A DNA stretch of 64,000 nt from Egibacter rhizosphaerae (GTDB taxonomy: Bacteria > Actinomycetota > Nitriliruptoria > Euzebyales > Egibacteraceae), in NCBI RefSeq assembly GCF_004322855.1, contig NZ_CP036402.1, forward strand, positions 3,472,001 through 3,536,000, in the 5' to 3' direction. Shown piece by piece: positions 9,442 to 17,478 of this stretch (within the stretch, counting starts at the first letter, position 1; each line of letters starts with the position of its first letter). The notes under the pieces are model-generated. The model worked only from the letters and a program-made list of their open reading frames with translations. It did not search any database and was not told the DNA's origin. Both the position numbers and the translations under genes were made by a program.

Positions 9442-10553
9442 AGGGCGGCCTCTCCACCGATCGTGACGCCCTGCTGGGCGGCCAGCACGGCCATGGCGCT
9501 CTGACAGGTGATGATGTCCTCGAGGCCCTCGACGGCGCCGCTGGGTGGCGCGGACAGCCCCAGGGCGACGGCGTGGAAACGCTCGAGCTGTCGCTCGAAG
9601 GCCTCGCGGTGCGAGGTCCGGTGCAGCTGGCGGTGGCCCTCGCCCTCGGCGGTAGTGAGCTGATAGGTGGTCGGGGCGTGGAGGAGGTACGGCGAGGGGA
9701 ACTCGAACTCGATGGAGCCGCGCTCGCCGTGCACCCGGACCTGCTCGCGATAGGCGGGGTAGTCGGGCATGAGGTGCCACCCGATGTCGACCCGGGCGTC
9801 CCCGGGGAGCTGGCCGGTCAGCACGAGGGAGCGGCCGACGTCGCCCGCCCACTCGCTGACGGCGTCGACGGTCGCCAGCGGGCCCACGGTCGCGCGCAGC
9901 ACCGACAGTTCGTGGATCACGCTGCCGAGCAGCACGTCGGTGTAGATCGAACCCAGCGTGGTGGCGCCCGCCGGGCCCAGGGCGATCGTTCGGAGCTCCG
10001 CGTCGGTGTTCGCGACGGTCGCCGGGGGAGGCCACGTCTGGGGGGAGCGACCGAGGTGGGTCAGCTGCCGCTCCAGACTCGGGTGCAGGACCGTGATCTC
10101 CACGCTGCGCAGGCTGCCGACCTCCCGCAGATCGACGGCCGCCGTCTCCACGGCCGGGTCGAGTTGTTTCATGTACCCCAAGTGCAGCCTGTCGGAGCCC
10201 TTGAGCTGCTCGGCCTCCTCGCGCGTGAACGCCAGGGGCTTCTCGCACAGGACCGCGATCCCGGCCTCGGTGAGCACCCGGGCGGCCTGACCGTGCGAGC
10301 CCGAGGTGAGCAGCAGGACCGCATCGATCTCTTCGCAGGCGGCGACCTCCTCGACCGTCTCCAGGCGTCGATGGTGGGGTACGGACCACTGGTCCCCGAT
10401 CGTTGCCACGGCCCGGGGCGAACGGTCGCACACCGCCACGAGCCGGAAGAGGTCCCGGCGTCGGGCCAGCAGGGGAAGGTAGACCAGCTGCGCGACCGTG
10501 CCGAGCCCGACCACCGCGAGCCGCACCGGTTCCTGCGGTGTCCCCATCACCAT
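9438..10553 (-). CDS. Gfo/Idh/MocA-family oxidoreductase
   Basis: 371 residues. The N-terminal Rossmann fold shows LAVVGLGTVAQ at about residues 12-22, and CEKPLAF carries the conserved Lys of this family that sits near the nicotinamide. The C-terminal part is the usual alpha/beta sheet domain. I chose ATG 10553 because GGAG lies five bases upstream; a second ATG at 10547 overlaps the upstream stop. The family oxidises or reduces sugars, inositols and amino sugars with NAD(P). It is translationally coupled to the isomerase-like gene upstream and the alpha-mannosidase downstream, so it most likely acts on a sugar released in this pathway. Confidence 0.9.
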   Translation of the reverse strand: MVMGTPQEPVRLAVVGLGTVAQLVYLPLLARRRDLFRLVAVCDRSPRAVATIGDQWSVPHHRRLETVEEVAACEEIDAVLLLTSGSHGQAARVLTEAGIAVLCEKPLAFTREEAEQLKGSDRLHLGYMKQLDPAVETAAVDLREVGSLRSVEITVLHPSLERQLTHLGRSPQTWPPPATVANTDAELRTIALGPAGATTLGSIYTDVLLGSVIHELSVLRATVGPLATVDAVSEWAGDVGRSLVLTGQLPGDARVDIGWHLMPDYPAYREQVRVHGERGSIEFEFPSPYLLHAPTTYQLTTAEGEGHRQLHRTSHREAFERQLERFHAVALGLSAPPSGAVEGLEDIITCQSAMAVLAAQQGVTIGGEAAL

Positions 10554-11419
10554 CCCAGCTCCGCCAGGAAACGCCGATTCCGTCCGTGGGCCTCGAGGGC
10601 GCGGCTCACCGCCTCGGGGGTCCGGGGGCTGGCGTCCTGCTCGATCACGACCCAGCCCTGCCAGTCGAGCAGTTGCCCGAGCACCTCGCCGAGGGGAAGG
10701 TCGCCGGTGCCCAGCTCCGCGAACACGCCGCTGTCCCAGACGTCGTCCACCGGTGAACGCCCCTGCCGCAGGCGGTCGGCGGTCGCGGCGTCGACGTCCT
10801 TGACGTGCAGGTGCGTGACCCGGTCGCGCCACGCCTGCAGGGTCGCCAGGGGATCGTCGCCGCCCAAGCGCACGTGGCCGGTGTCGAAGCACAACTCGAC
10901 GCTGGTTTCGGCCAACAGTCGCTCGGTCTGCACGGCGGTCTCGACGAGCGTCCCGGCGTGCGGGTGGAACACGGCGGGATGGCCGCGGTCCTCGCAGCGC
11001 CGCCGAGCGTCCTCCACCAGCGTCACGAGCCGTGCCCATTCACGCGCGTCGGTCTCGTGCTCGCCCGTGCCGACCCGGCCGGACCGGGTGCGTGGTGCGC
11101 CGAACGTCGGCCGAGGCGTGGGCAGGTCCGGTCGGGCGGACGCCCCGATGTCGCATGCGTCGAGGACGTGCTCGAGCTCCCGCTCGCTCGAGTCCTCGCC
11201 CAGGCTCACCCAGCCGCCAGCCAGGCCGAGCCCGTGGTGGGAGAGGCTCGCGACGAGGCCGTCCGCCGATGCCAGGTACTCGGGAGGGCCGAGGTCGGTG
11301 CCGTCGAAGCCGTCCCCGGCCAGCCGGCCCAAGAACGCTGCAGGGTCGGACGAGGCGGCGTCCGGGGATCCGACGCCGAGGTTGCAGGGCGCCCCTGCCA
11401 CCGCGTATCCAGCGGGCAA
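10547..11419 (-). CDS. Sugar phosphate isomerase/epimerase-type TIM barrel protein
   Basis: 290 residues from a TTG at 11419, preceded six bases upstream by GGGAGG; an ATG at 11482 is in frame but would place the operator and promoter inside the gene. The xylose-isomerase-like barrel is recognised from FHPHAGTLVET, ELCFDTGHVRLGG and THLHVKDVD, which carry metal-binding His/Asp/Glu residues as in IolE and hydroxypyruvate isomerases. First gene of the - strand operon, under the second copy of the LacI-type operator. Probable role: epimerising or dehydrating a sugar intermediate together with the Gfo/Idh/MocA partner. Exact reaction not assignable. Confidence 0.85.
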   Translation of the reverse strand: MPAGYAVAGAPCNLGVGSPDAASSDPAAFLGRLAGDGFDGTDLGPPEYLASADGLVASLSHHGLGLAGGWVSLGEDSSERELEHVLDACDIGASARPDLPTPRPTFGAPRTRSGRVGTGEHETDAREWARLVTLVEDARRRCEDRGHPAVFHPHAGTLVETAVQTERLLAETSVELCFDTGHVRLGGDDPLATLQAWRDRVTHLHVKDVDAATADRLRQGRSPVDDVWDSGVFAELGTGDLPLGEVLGQLLDWQGWVVIEQDASPRTPEAVSRALEAHGRNRRFLAELGW

Positions 11420-11440
11420 CGAGGACCTCCCGTCGGGGCG

Positions 11441-11472
11441 GACAGCTATTGGAGCGTTCCATAATAGCTGTC
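11441..11472 (-). promoter_or_regulatory. LacI-type operator copy 2 inside an extended dyad, with overlapping promoter
   Basis: The 12-mer TGGAGCGTTCCA (11450-11461) is identical to copy 1. It is flanked by a 10-bp inverted repeat, GACAGCTATT (11441-11450) and AATAGCTGTC (11463-11472). On the - strand TATTAT (11466-11461) is a good -10 box ending where the operator begins, so repressor binding would block the start site. The -35 is unclear. Confidence 0.7.
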
Positions 11473-11550
11473 GCGTCGTCAACCATTCCAGTCGAGCGGC
11501 TCGCCAGGCGATCTGCGACCGTCGCCCGCTGGTGGCAGCATCCGGAGGTC

Positions 11551-13284
11551 ATGCCGAGATCTGTCCGCTTGCGACCCTGGCAGAAGCGGGCGCTCACCGC
11601 CTTCGACCAGGCGGGTCGCGCCGACTTCCTCGCGGTCGCCACGCCCGGCGCCGGGAAGACGACCTTCGCGCTCACGGCCGCCATCCGCGACCTCGCGGGC
11701 GAACACGGTCGACCCGATGGGCCCGATGGGTCGAGCCGATCCGGTCGCCGGGTCGTCGTCGTCGCACCCACCGCCCATCTGAAGTCGCAGTGGGCCGGGG
11801 CGGCCGCCGCGCTGGGCCTGCACCTCGCAGCCGACTGGAGCGGCCGTGACGGCGTGCTGCCCCGTGACCTGCACGGGGCGGTCGTCACCTACCAGCAGGT
11901 CGCCGCGGACCCCGATGCCGTCCGCCGCGTCGCCGACGGTGCCTTCGCGATCTTCGACGAGCTCCACCACGCCGGCGAGGAGCGGGCCTGGGGGGCCGCG
12001 CTCGCGCACGCCTTCGAACGGGCGGGGCGACGGTTGGCGCTGTCCGGCACCCCGTTCCGCTCCGACACCCAGGCGATCCCGTTCGTGCGGTACGACGGCG
12101 ACGAGGCGGAGCCCGACTTCGTGTACGGATACGCCGACGCGCTCGCCGAGGGCGGGGTCGTCCGCTCGGTGCGGTTCCCCCGGGTGGACGGGGAGATGGA
12201 GTGGACCGCGCCGGACGGCGAACGCCACGCCCACACCTTCGACGACCCGCTCGATCGGGTCCGTGCGGGTCAGCGCCTGCGGACCGCGCTCAGCGCGGAA
12301 GGCGAATGGCTGCCCGCGGTCCTCGAGCGAGCGCACGGGCAACTGCTCGGGACCCGGCGCCACGAGTCCGACGCCGGTGGCCTCGTCATCGCGATGGACC
12401 AGGCGCACGCGCGGGCGATCGCGTCGCTCATGCGTGAGCGGGTCGGTATCTCGCCGGTCGTCGCCGTGAGCGAGGATCCCGACGCTGGGCGCCGCATCGC
12501 CCGGTTCGCCCAGTCGGACGAGCCGTGGATCGTCGCCGTCCGCATGGTCAGCGAGGGCGTCGACATCCCCCGGCTTCGGGTCGGTGTCTTCGCGACGAAC
12601 GTCGTCACCGAGCTCTTCTTCCGCCAGGCGGTCGGCCGCCTGGTCCGCGTGCGTGCCGACACGGGGACGCATCCCGCGCACCTCTTCATCCCCGACGACG
12701 TGCGGCTGCGGGCGTTCGCCGCACAGATCGGCGAGGAACGACGTCACGTGCTCCGCCGGCGGGAGGAGGACGAGACCGAGGGCGACGACGACGAGTTCGA
12801 CGAGCCCCCGGTCGAGCCCGTCGACAGCGAGGACGCGCAGCTGTCGCTGTTCGAGGCGATCAGCGCCCGAACGCTCGGTGACCCCCAGGTCGCCGACCCT
12901 CCGGTCGGAGCGGGGACGCGGCCCGTGGGCGCCTCGGTGGAGGCCCCGCCCGCGGCCTCCCCGCTCGGCGGGGCGGACGAGGACGACGAGCTGTTCGTCG
13001 AGCTCACCCCGCCGCCCGTCGTCGGCGGGGACGACGTGTCGGGCGGCGGTGGGATCGACGAGGCGGGCGGTGCGGAGGGCACGACCCGCGAGGCCCGGAA
13101 GAAGACCCTGCGCGATCGCAACGCGCAGCGTGCCCGTGAGCTCGCCCGGCTGACGGGGAAGTCCCACAAGGAGGTCAACGCCGAATTGAACCGCCTGGCC
13201 GGGGTACGACGGGTCACCGAAGCGACCCTCGACGAGCTCGAGCGGCGCGCGGACCGGGCCCAACAATGGCTACGCCGGCTCTGA
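11551..13284 (+). CDS. Superfamily II DEAD/DEAH-box helicase (type III restriction Res/UvrB-like)
   Basis: 577 residues. Motif I is ATPGAGKTT (about residues 30-38), motif II DELHHAGE (near 137), motif III LSGTPFRSD, and the C-terminal helicase lobe shows MVSEGVDIPRLRVGVF and FFRQAVGRLVRVR (motifs V and VI). A Q-like element RPWQKRALTAF precedes motif I. The last 150 residues are an acidic low-complexity linker (EDETEGDDDEFDEPP) and a basic helical tail (LRDRNAQRARELARL). Start ATG 11551 has GGAGG only two bases upstream, an unusually tight spacing. An ABC-class ATPase follows after 25 bases on the same strand. Substrate (DNA or RNA) unknown; no methylase or nuclease is adjacent, so it is not an obvious restriction system. 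Confidence 0.88.
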   Translation: MPRSVRLRPWQKRALTAFDQAGRADFLAVATPGAGKTTFALTAAIRDLAGEHGRPDGPDGSSRSGRRVVVVAPTAHLKSQWAGAAAALGLHLAADWSGRDGVLPRDLHGAVVTYQQVAADPDAVRRVADGAFAIFDELHHAGEERAWGAALAHAFERAGRRLALSGTPFRSDTQAIPFVRYDGDEAEPDFVYGYADALAEGGVVRSVRFPRVDGEMEWTAPDGERHAHTFDDPLDRVRAGQRLRTALSAEGEWLPAVLERAHGQLLGTRRHESDAGGLVIAMDQAHARAIASLMRERVGISPVVAVSEDPDAGRRIARFAQSDEPWIVAVRMVSEGVDIPRLRVGVFATNVVTELFFRQAVGRLVRVRADTGTHPAHLFIPDDVRLRAFAAQIGEERRHVLRRREEDETEGDDDEFDEPPVEPVDSEDAQLSLFEAISARTLGDPQVADPPVGAGTRPVGASVEAPPAASPLGGADEDDELFVELTPPPVVGGDDVSGGGGIDEAGGAEGTTREARKKTLRDRNAQRARELARLTGKSHKEVNAELNRLAGVRRVTEATLDELERRADRAQQWLRRL

Positions 13285-13309
13285 CCCAACCGCAACCGGA
13301 GCAAGATCG

Positions 13310-14998
13310 ATGGCAGCACCCACGACCCTGAGCGCCCTGCGGGGACACGTCCAGGAGCTCGACGGCAAGGGCTACGGCGCTTACAAGTCGCTACGCGATG
13401 AGCGCGCCGCCCTCGACGAGGCCGGCCTTCCCGGCGCGGAGCTGCGTGTCGAGCGCGTCCAGGCCGACCCGTTCGCCCCACCCAGTCGCCTCACGCTGCA
13501 CGTCCCGGCCTCCACCGCGAAGGTCCCAGGGAGCGAGCGGGCCAACGAACCTCGTCGCCGAGCGGTCGCCGACCACCTCCTGCGGCTGCTCGACGGCCAG
13601 GTCGGCCGCGACCTGCACGTGGACGCCGGACGGCAGGAGGTGCTCGAGCGCTCTGCCGTGCACCTCGACGCCGACGGGAACGTGACCGTGCGGCTCGGTG
13701 CCTCGCTTCCCGCCGCGGGCCGCAAGATCAAGGGTCGCGCGGCCGCGGCCCTGCTGACCGAGGAGCTCCCGCAGGCCGCCACACGTAGCTTGCGCTGGGA
13801 GGCCATCGACGCCTCCGCCGCCGTCGCCACCGCGGACACGGTGGAGGACGCCGTCGCGCTGCGCGCGCAACTCGCCGCACGCGGGCTCGTGGCCTTCGTC
13901 GCCGACGGCAGCGTCCTGCCCCGGGCCAGCGGCGTGGACGACCGCCCCCTCGAAGGGGGCGTGCCCCTGGAGGCGCCCGAGACGCTGGCCGTCGAGCTCG
14001 AGGCTCCCCACGCGGGGCTCGTGCGAGGGCTCGGCATCCGCGACGGCGTCACCCTCGTCGTCGGGGGCGGGTTCCACGGCAAGTCTACGTTGCTGCGCGC
14101 CCTGGAACGCGGCGTGTACGACCACGTGCCCGGTGACGGCCGGGAACGGGTCGTGACGCGCGACGACGCGGTCAAGATCCGGGCCGAGGACGGGCGGGCG
14201 GTCACCCGCTGCGACGTGAGCGCGTTCGTGGGTGAACTCCCCACGGGGGACGACACCCGCGACTTCTCCACCGAGAACGCGAGCGGGTCGACGTCGCAGG
14301 CCGCCGCGATCGTCGAGGCGATCGAGGCCGGTGCGGGCAGCCTGCTCATCGACGAGGACACCAGTGCGACGAACCTCATGATCCGCGACGCGGCGATGCG
14401 TGAGCTGGTCGTCGGTGACCGCGAACCGCTCACGCCGTTCGTCGACCTGGTGCGCTCGCTCGCGCGCGACCGGGAGGTGGCCACCGTGCTCGTGCTCGGT
14501 GGCTCCGGGGACTACTTCGGGGTCGCTGACACGGTCGTGCACATGGACGCCTTCGCCCCGCACGACGTGACCGATCGGGCTCACGCCATCGCCGAGGACG
14601 CCCCGAAGCCGGGGGAGCCGGCGGTCTTTCCCACACGCCGCGGTCGCGTGCCCCGCTCGAACAGCCTCACGCCCCCGGGCAAGCCGAAGGTGTCCGCGCG
14701 CGGCGTCGACGCGTTGCGCTACGGGGAGGCGACGATCGACCTCGACGCCGTCGAGCAGCTCGTCGACCCCAGCCAGACCGCGGCCGTGGGTCGGGCGCTG
14801 CGTTGGCTCGCGGACGATCGTGGCGGTGACGATCGGCCCCTGGCCGCGCGGCTCGACGCGCTCGACGCGCACCTGGCCGAGGTCGGCGTGCACGGGCTCG
14901 CCGGTGATGCGCCCGTCGATCTCGCCCGGCCGCGGCGGTTCGAGGTGGCCGCTGCGCTCAACCGTCTACGGAGCCTCGCGGTCGCTGATCTCCGCTGA
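13310..14998 (+). CDS. Predicted ATPase of the ABC class (ABC_ATPase family)
   Basis: 562 residues. The Walker A form GGGFHGKSTLL (about residue 254), the following YDHVPGDGRERVVT, the aspartate-rich DVSAFVGELPTGDDT, FSTENASGSTSQAA and the Walker B-like LLIDEDTSATN are the hallmark string of this family. It is not a transporter: there is no membrane domain, and the N-terminal half is family specific. A trypanosome member of the family is an RNA-editing protein that binds RNA, so a nucleic-acid role is plausible but unproven in bacteria. It starts 25 bases after the helicase stop and probably shares its mRNA. The gene ends just before a hairpin element at 15031-15083. Confidence 0.88.
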   Translation: MAAPTTLSALRGHVQELDGKGYGAYKSLRDERAALDEAGLPGAELRVERVQADPFAPPSRLTLHVPASTAKVPGSERANEPRRRAVADHLLRLLDGQVGRDLHVDAGRQEVLERSAVHLDADGNVTVRLGASLPAAGRKIKGRAAAALLTEELPQAATRSLRWEAIDASAAVATADTVEDAVALRAQLAARGLVAFVADGSVLPRASGVDDRPLEGGVPLEAPETLAVELEAPHAGLVRGLGIRDGVTLVVGGGFHGKSTLLRALERGVYDHVPGDGRERVVTRDDAVKIRAEDGRAVTRCDVSAFVGELPTGDDTRDFSTENASGSTSQAAAIVEAIEAGAGSLLIDEDTSATNLMIRDAAMRELVVGDREPLTPFVDLVRSLARDREVATVLVLGGSGDYFGVADTVVHMDAFAPHDVTDRAHAIAEDAPKPGEPAVFPTRRGRVPRSNSLTPPGKPKVSARGVDALRYGEATIDLDAVEQLVDPSQTAAVGRALRWLADDRGGDDRPLAARLDALDAHLAEVGVHGLAGDAPVDLARPRRFEVAAALNRLRSLAVADLR

Positions 14999-15030
14999 CC
15001 ACCGGCGCCGAACGAGGCGAGGATCGTCCT

Positions 15031-15083
15031 CCACCGTCCGGGCGGGGTGATGTGCTGGTGTGCACAGGATCCCGCCCGGGTGG
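15031..15083. repeat. Dispersed hairpin element, copy A (possible bidirectional terminator)
   Basis: An imperfect inverted repeat between two convergent genes. Its right half (15061-15083, beginning TGCACAGGATC and ending CCCGCCCGGGTGG) matches the right half of copy C at 53858-53880 at 22 of 23 positions. The arms pair through CCGGGCGGG and CCCGCCCGG with a TGTGC/TGCACA tip. It could stop transcription from both sides, or be a REP-like element. Confidence 0.6.
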
Positions 15084-15092
15084 CGTGATCGG

Positions 15093-17129
15093 CTACTCGA
15101 TGAACTCGACCAGTTGCTCGCGGACCTGCTCGCTGACCTCGCTCGGATCCGCGACGAGGAAGCCTCGGTCGACGTCTCCGAGCACCTCGGAGGACTCGTC
15201 CTCGAGGTCGTGGCTCGGCACGAGCAGCACGCCGGCGCCCTCGTGCGCGGCGAGCGCGCCCGCGACGACCGCCTCGGGGTAGGAGCGGCCGGGTGCGGCC
15301 ACGACGGAGCCGTCCCCGCCGTCGAACCGCGAGAGGGCCTCCAGCAGGACCGCTCGGCTCGTGCCGTAGCGGTCCTCGCCGGCCAACCGGGTGGTCGAGA
15401 CTCCTGCCCCGGCGAGCTCCTCCTCGACCGAGGCCTGCAGCGCCGCCTCGCCGCCGATGAGGATCGCGGTGGAGACGTCGAGCTCCTCCAGCGCGTCCAG
15501 GGTCGCGTCGGGGACCCGGTCCTCCCGGGCGAGCAGCGTCGGCACGGGCCGTGGCGCGGCGGCCAGAGCGGCGGCCGACAGGGCATCCGGCCAGGCCCGG
15601 TCGAACTCCTCGTGACGGCCGAGGCAGATGGCGACCTCCCCCGTGGGCGCCCCGATCCTGCGGGCGATCTCCACGGCGGTCTCGAAGCGGTCCGCGCCGT
15701 AGATGCGTTCGACCGTCGCGCCGTGCTCGCCGAAGTCGGCGTCGGCGCCCTCGTCGATCGCGGCAGATCCCCCCAGCACCAAGACCCGTTCGGCCCCGAG
15801 GCCGAGGATCTCGCCCTTGAGCCAGTTCGACGGACCGCCCTCTGGCACGAGCAGCAACGGCGCGTCCTCGGCGGCGGCCAGGGCGCCACCGCACAGCGCG
15901 TCGGCGAAGTCGTCGCCGCTCGCGATGACCAACGTGGGGGTGTGAGCCCACGCGTGGGCGGCCGCCGCGAGCCCCACGGCGGTCGGGGCCCGGCTGTCGA
16001 TCCGCTCGACCGTCGAGTCGAGCTCGTTGCTCGGGCGCGCGGCTTGGCCCAGCTGCGCTGCGGAGGCGCGCGACTCGGCGTCCTCGATGACCCGCTCGCG
16101 CAGGTCGTCCAGCCGGCTGTGGACCTGGCTGCCCGGGCACGACGTGGAGCCGAGGTCGGTGTGCCCGCGCACGGCGGGGCCGGGCGCTTGTGCACCCGAC
16201 ACGAAACGGTCGCCGCCGCGGGACAGGAGCGCGAGGTCGCCGCGCGGGTCGATGCGGTGAACGGCACACTGCCAGCCCGCGGCCTCGGCGAGCGCACGCC
16301 ACGAGTCCTCGGTCGCGCTGCGGCCGTTGAAGTCGCCGATCAGCGAGATACCGACGGTCTCGCTGTTGAAGCCGCGCACGTGGGCGCCCGCGGCGTGGCC
16401 ACCACGGCCCTCGTAGATGTTGCCGAACTTGTCGACGAGGTATTGGTAGCCGATGTCGCTCCATCCCAACGACTGGGTGTGGTAGCGATGGAAGCTGCGG
16501 ACGATGGCGTTGACCTCGCTGGGGCTGTAGTCACCGTTGGTCGCGGTGTGGTGCACGATCACCGACCGCGCGCGGGTCAGGCGGCTGGCGGGGCTCGTCG
16601 AACTCGGCGCCCCCCACTGACTGCGGCTGATGATGCTGGGCTCGTCGCCCGCCGCGCGTGGGCGGACGGGCACGTCCTCGCCCGTGTCGTCGACGAGATG
16701 GATCTCCAGGTCCTCGAGTTCGACGTCGCGGACCTCGATCCATTCCGAACGGGGGACGCTGAGCGGCTCGGTGACCCGCGCCGTCTCGGGGGTGTCCTCG
16801 CCTGCCTCGCGGTCCGGCGCCTCGCCGGCGTCGCCCGCCGGTCGCAGCGTCCGCCAGTCGGTCCAGGTCTCGCCGTCGCTGCTCGTGCGCACGCGGACGT
16901 GCTTCGCACCGCGGGGGAGGCGGAACCCGACGACGCGGAACGGCGAGTCGGTGTGCACCGTGCCCGGGCCGAGGTCGCGTCTGGCTCTCGCGGCGACGGC
17001 GCTCGGCGTCATCACCTCGTGACGCGTGCCGTTGTCGGCCAGGGCGATCCGCGGCCGCAGGCCGACCAGAGCCGCGCCTGCGGCCATGCCGGCCAGCACG
17101 TCCCGGCGTTGCACGCTCCCGCGGGGCAA
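15093..17129 (-). CDS. Exported N-acetylmuramoyl-L-alanine amidase (PGRP domain) with CWB2 repeats
   Basis: 678 residues from a TTG at 17129 with GGAGG five bases upstream; the frame is open further but without a ribosome site. The N-terminus RRDVLAGMAAGAALVG looks like a twin-arginine signal. Residues about 170-330 form an amidase_2/PGRP domain: ISRSQWGAP, VHHTAT (zinc His), DIGYQYLVDKFGNIYEGRGG and GHTDLGSTSCPG (zinc His and Cys). The C-terminal half is three CWB2 repeats, which anchor proteins to wall polymers (RIYGADRFETAVEIA and RLAGEDRYGTSRA are repeat cores). Predicted to cleave the stem peptide from muramic acid outside the membrane. A 290-base structured leader precedes it. Confidence 0.9.
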   Translation of the reverse strand: MPRGSVQRRDVLAGMAAGAALVGLRPRIALADNGTRHEVMTPSAVAARARRDLGPGTVHTDSPFRVVGFRLPRGAKHVRVRTSSDGETWTDWRTLRPAGDAGEAPDREAGEDTPETARVTEPLSVPRSEWIEVRDVELEDLEIHLVDDTGEDVPVRPRAAGDEPSIISRSQWGAPSSTSPASRLTRARSVIVHHTATNGDYSPSEVNAIVRSFHRYHTQSLGWSDIGYQYLVDKFGNIYEGRGGHAAGAHVRGFNSETVGISLIGDFNGRSATEDSWRALAEAAGWQCAVHRIDPRGDLALLSRGGDRFVSGAQAPGPAVRGHTDLGSTSCPGSQVHSRLDDLRERVIEDAESRASAAQLGQAARPSNELDSTVERIDSRAPTAVGLAAAAHAWAHTPTLVIASGDDFADALCGGALAAAEDAPLLLVPEGGPSNWLKGEILGLGAERVLVLGGSAAIDEGADADFGEHGATVERIYGADRFETAVEIARRIGAPTGEVAICLGRHEEFDRAWPDALSAAALAAAPRPVPTLLAREDRVPDATLDALEELDVSTAILIGGEAALQASVEEELAGAGVSTTRLAGEDRYGTSRAVLLEALSRFDGGDGSVVAAPGRSYPEAVVAGALAAHEGAGVLLVPSHDLEDESSEVLGDVDRGFLVADPSEVSEQVREQLVEFIE

Positions 17130-17423
17130 ACCTGCCTCCTCGTCGCTCGTTTGCGCGCGAAGGTTTCGTTGCTGCTGCTCGCGGTGACGCTGTCGGCTGC
17201 CGACAGCGCCGCCCAAGCGGCCGGCACGCCCTCCTTCACGCTCGTGGGCGTGCCAGCGTTTGCTGGTGGCGCACCGAGTCGCGCCGTCCCGAGAGCGAAG
17301 TCCTCGGCGCCCGCACGGCGCGAACACGGCACTTCGGCCGCCGTCCCGGCGACCGCGAAACGCAGTGGACAGGGCAAAACGGGACCCACGGCCATTCCGC
17401 AGATACCCAGGGGGTGGCTCTGC
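17130..17423 (-). other. Long structured 5' leader of the CWB2 amidase
   Basis: No convincing gene lies in this stretch. It carries three hairpins: CGCTGTCGG/CCGACAGCG (17188-17208, 9-bp arms, 3-base loop), GGCACGCCC/GGGCGTGCC (17223-17254) and CCAGC/GCTGG (17253-17266), the last two sharing two bases so that they compete. It reads as a candidate regulatory leader. I could not match it to a known riboswitch class. Confidence 0.45.
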
Positions 17424-17457
17424 CCGTCGTGCGTCTCTCTCCAGAGACGCACGACGG
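17424..17457 (-). terminator. Perfect 15-bp hairpin, probable terminator after the voltage-sensor gene
   Basis: CCGTCGTGCGTCTCT (17424-17438), loop CTCC, AGAGACGCACGACGG (17443-17457). It starts 21 bases after the stop of the - strand gene ending at 17479. No T-tract follows, which is common in high-GC actinobacteria. Confidence 0.65.
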
Positions 17458-17478
17458 TGGTAGACCCTTACGGGCGAG

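Noticed and set aside
11551-13284. Type III restriction enzyme Res subunit
   Set aside because: No Mod methylase gene or nuclease domain is present nearby; only the helicase core matches.
13310-14998. ABC transporter ATPase
   Set aside because: The family-specific motifs are those of the stand-alone ABC_ATPase group, and no permease gene is adjacent.
17130-17423. c-di-AMP (ydaO-yuaA) riboswitch before the amidase
   Set aside because: The expected conserved strings of that class, such as GGGUGAAU and the CCGACAGCUAACC block, are not present, so I list only a structured leader.
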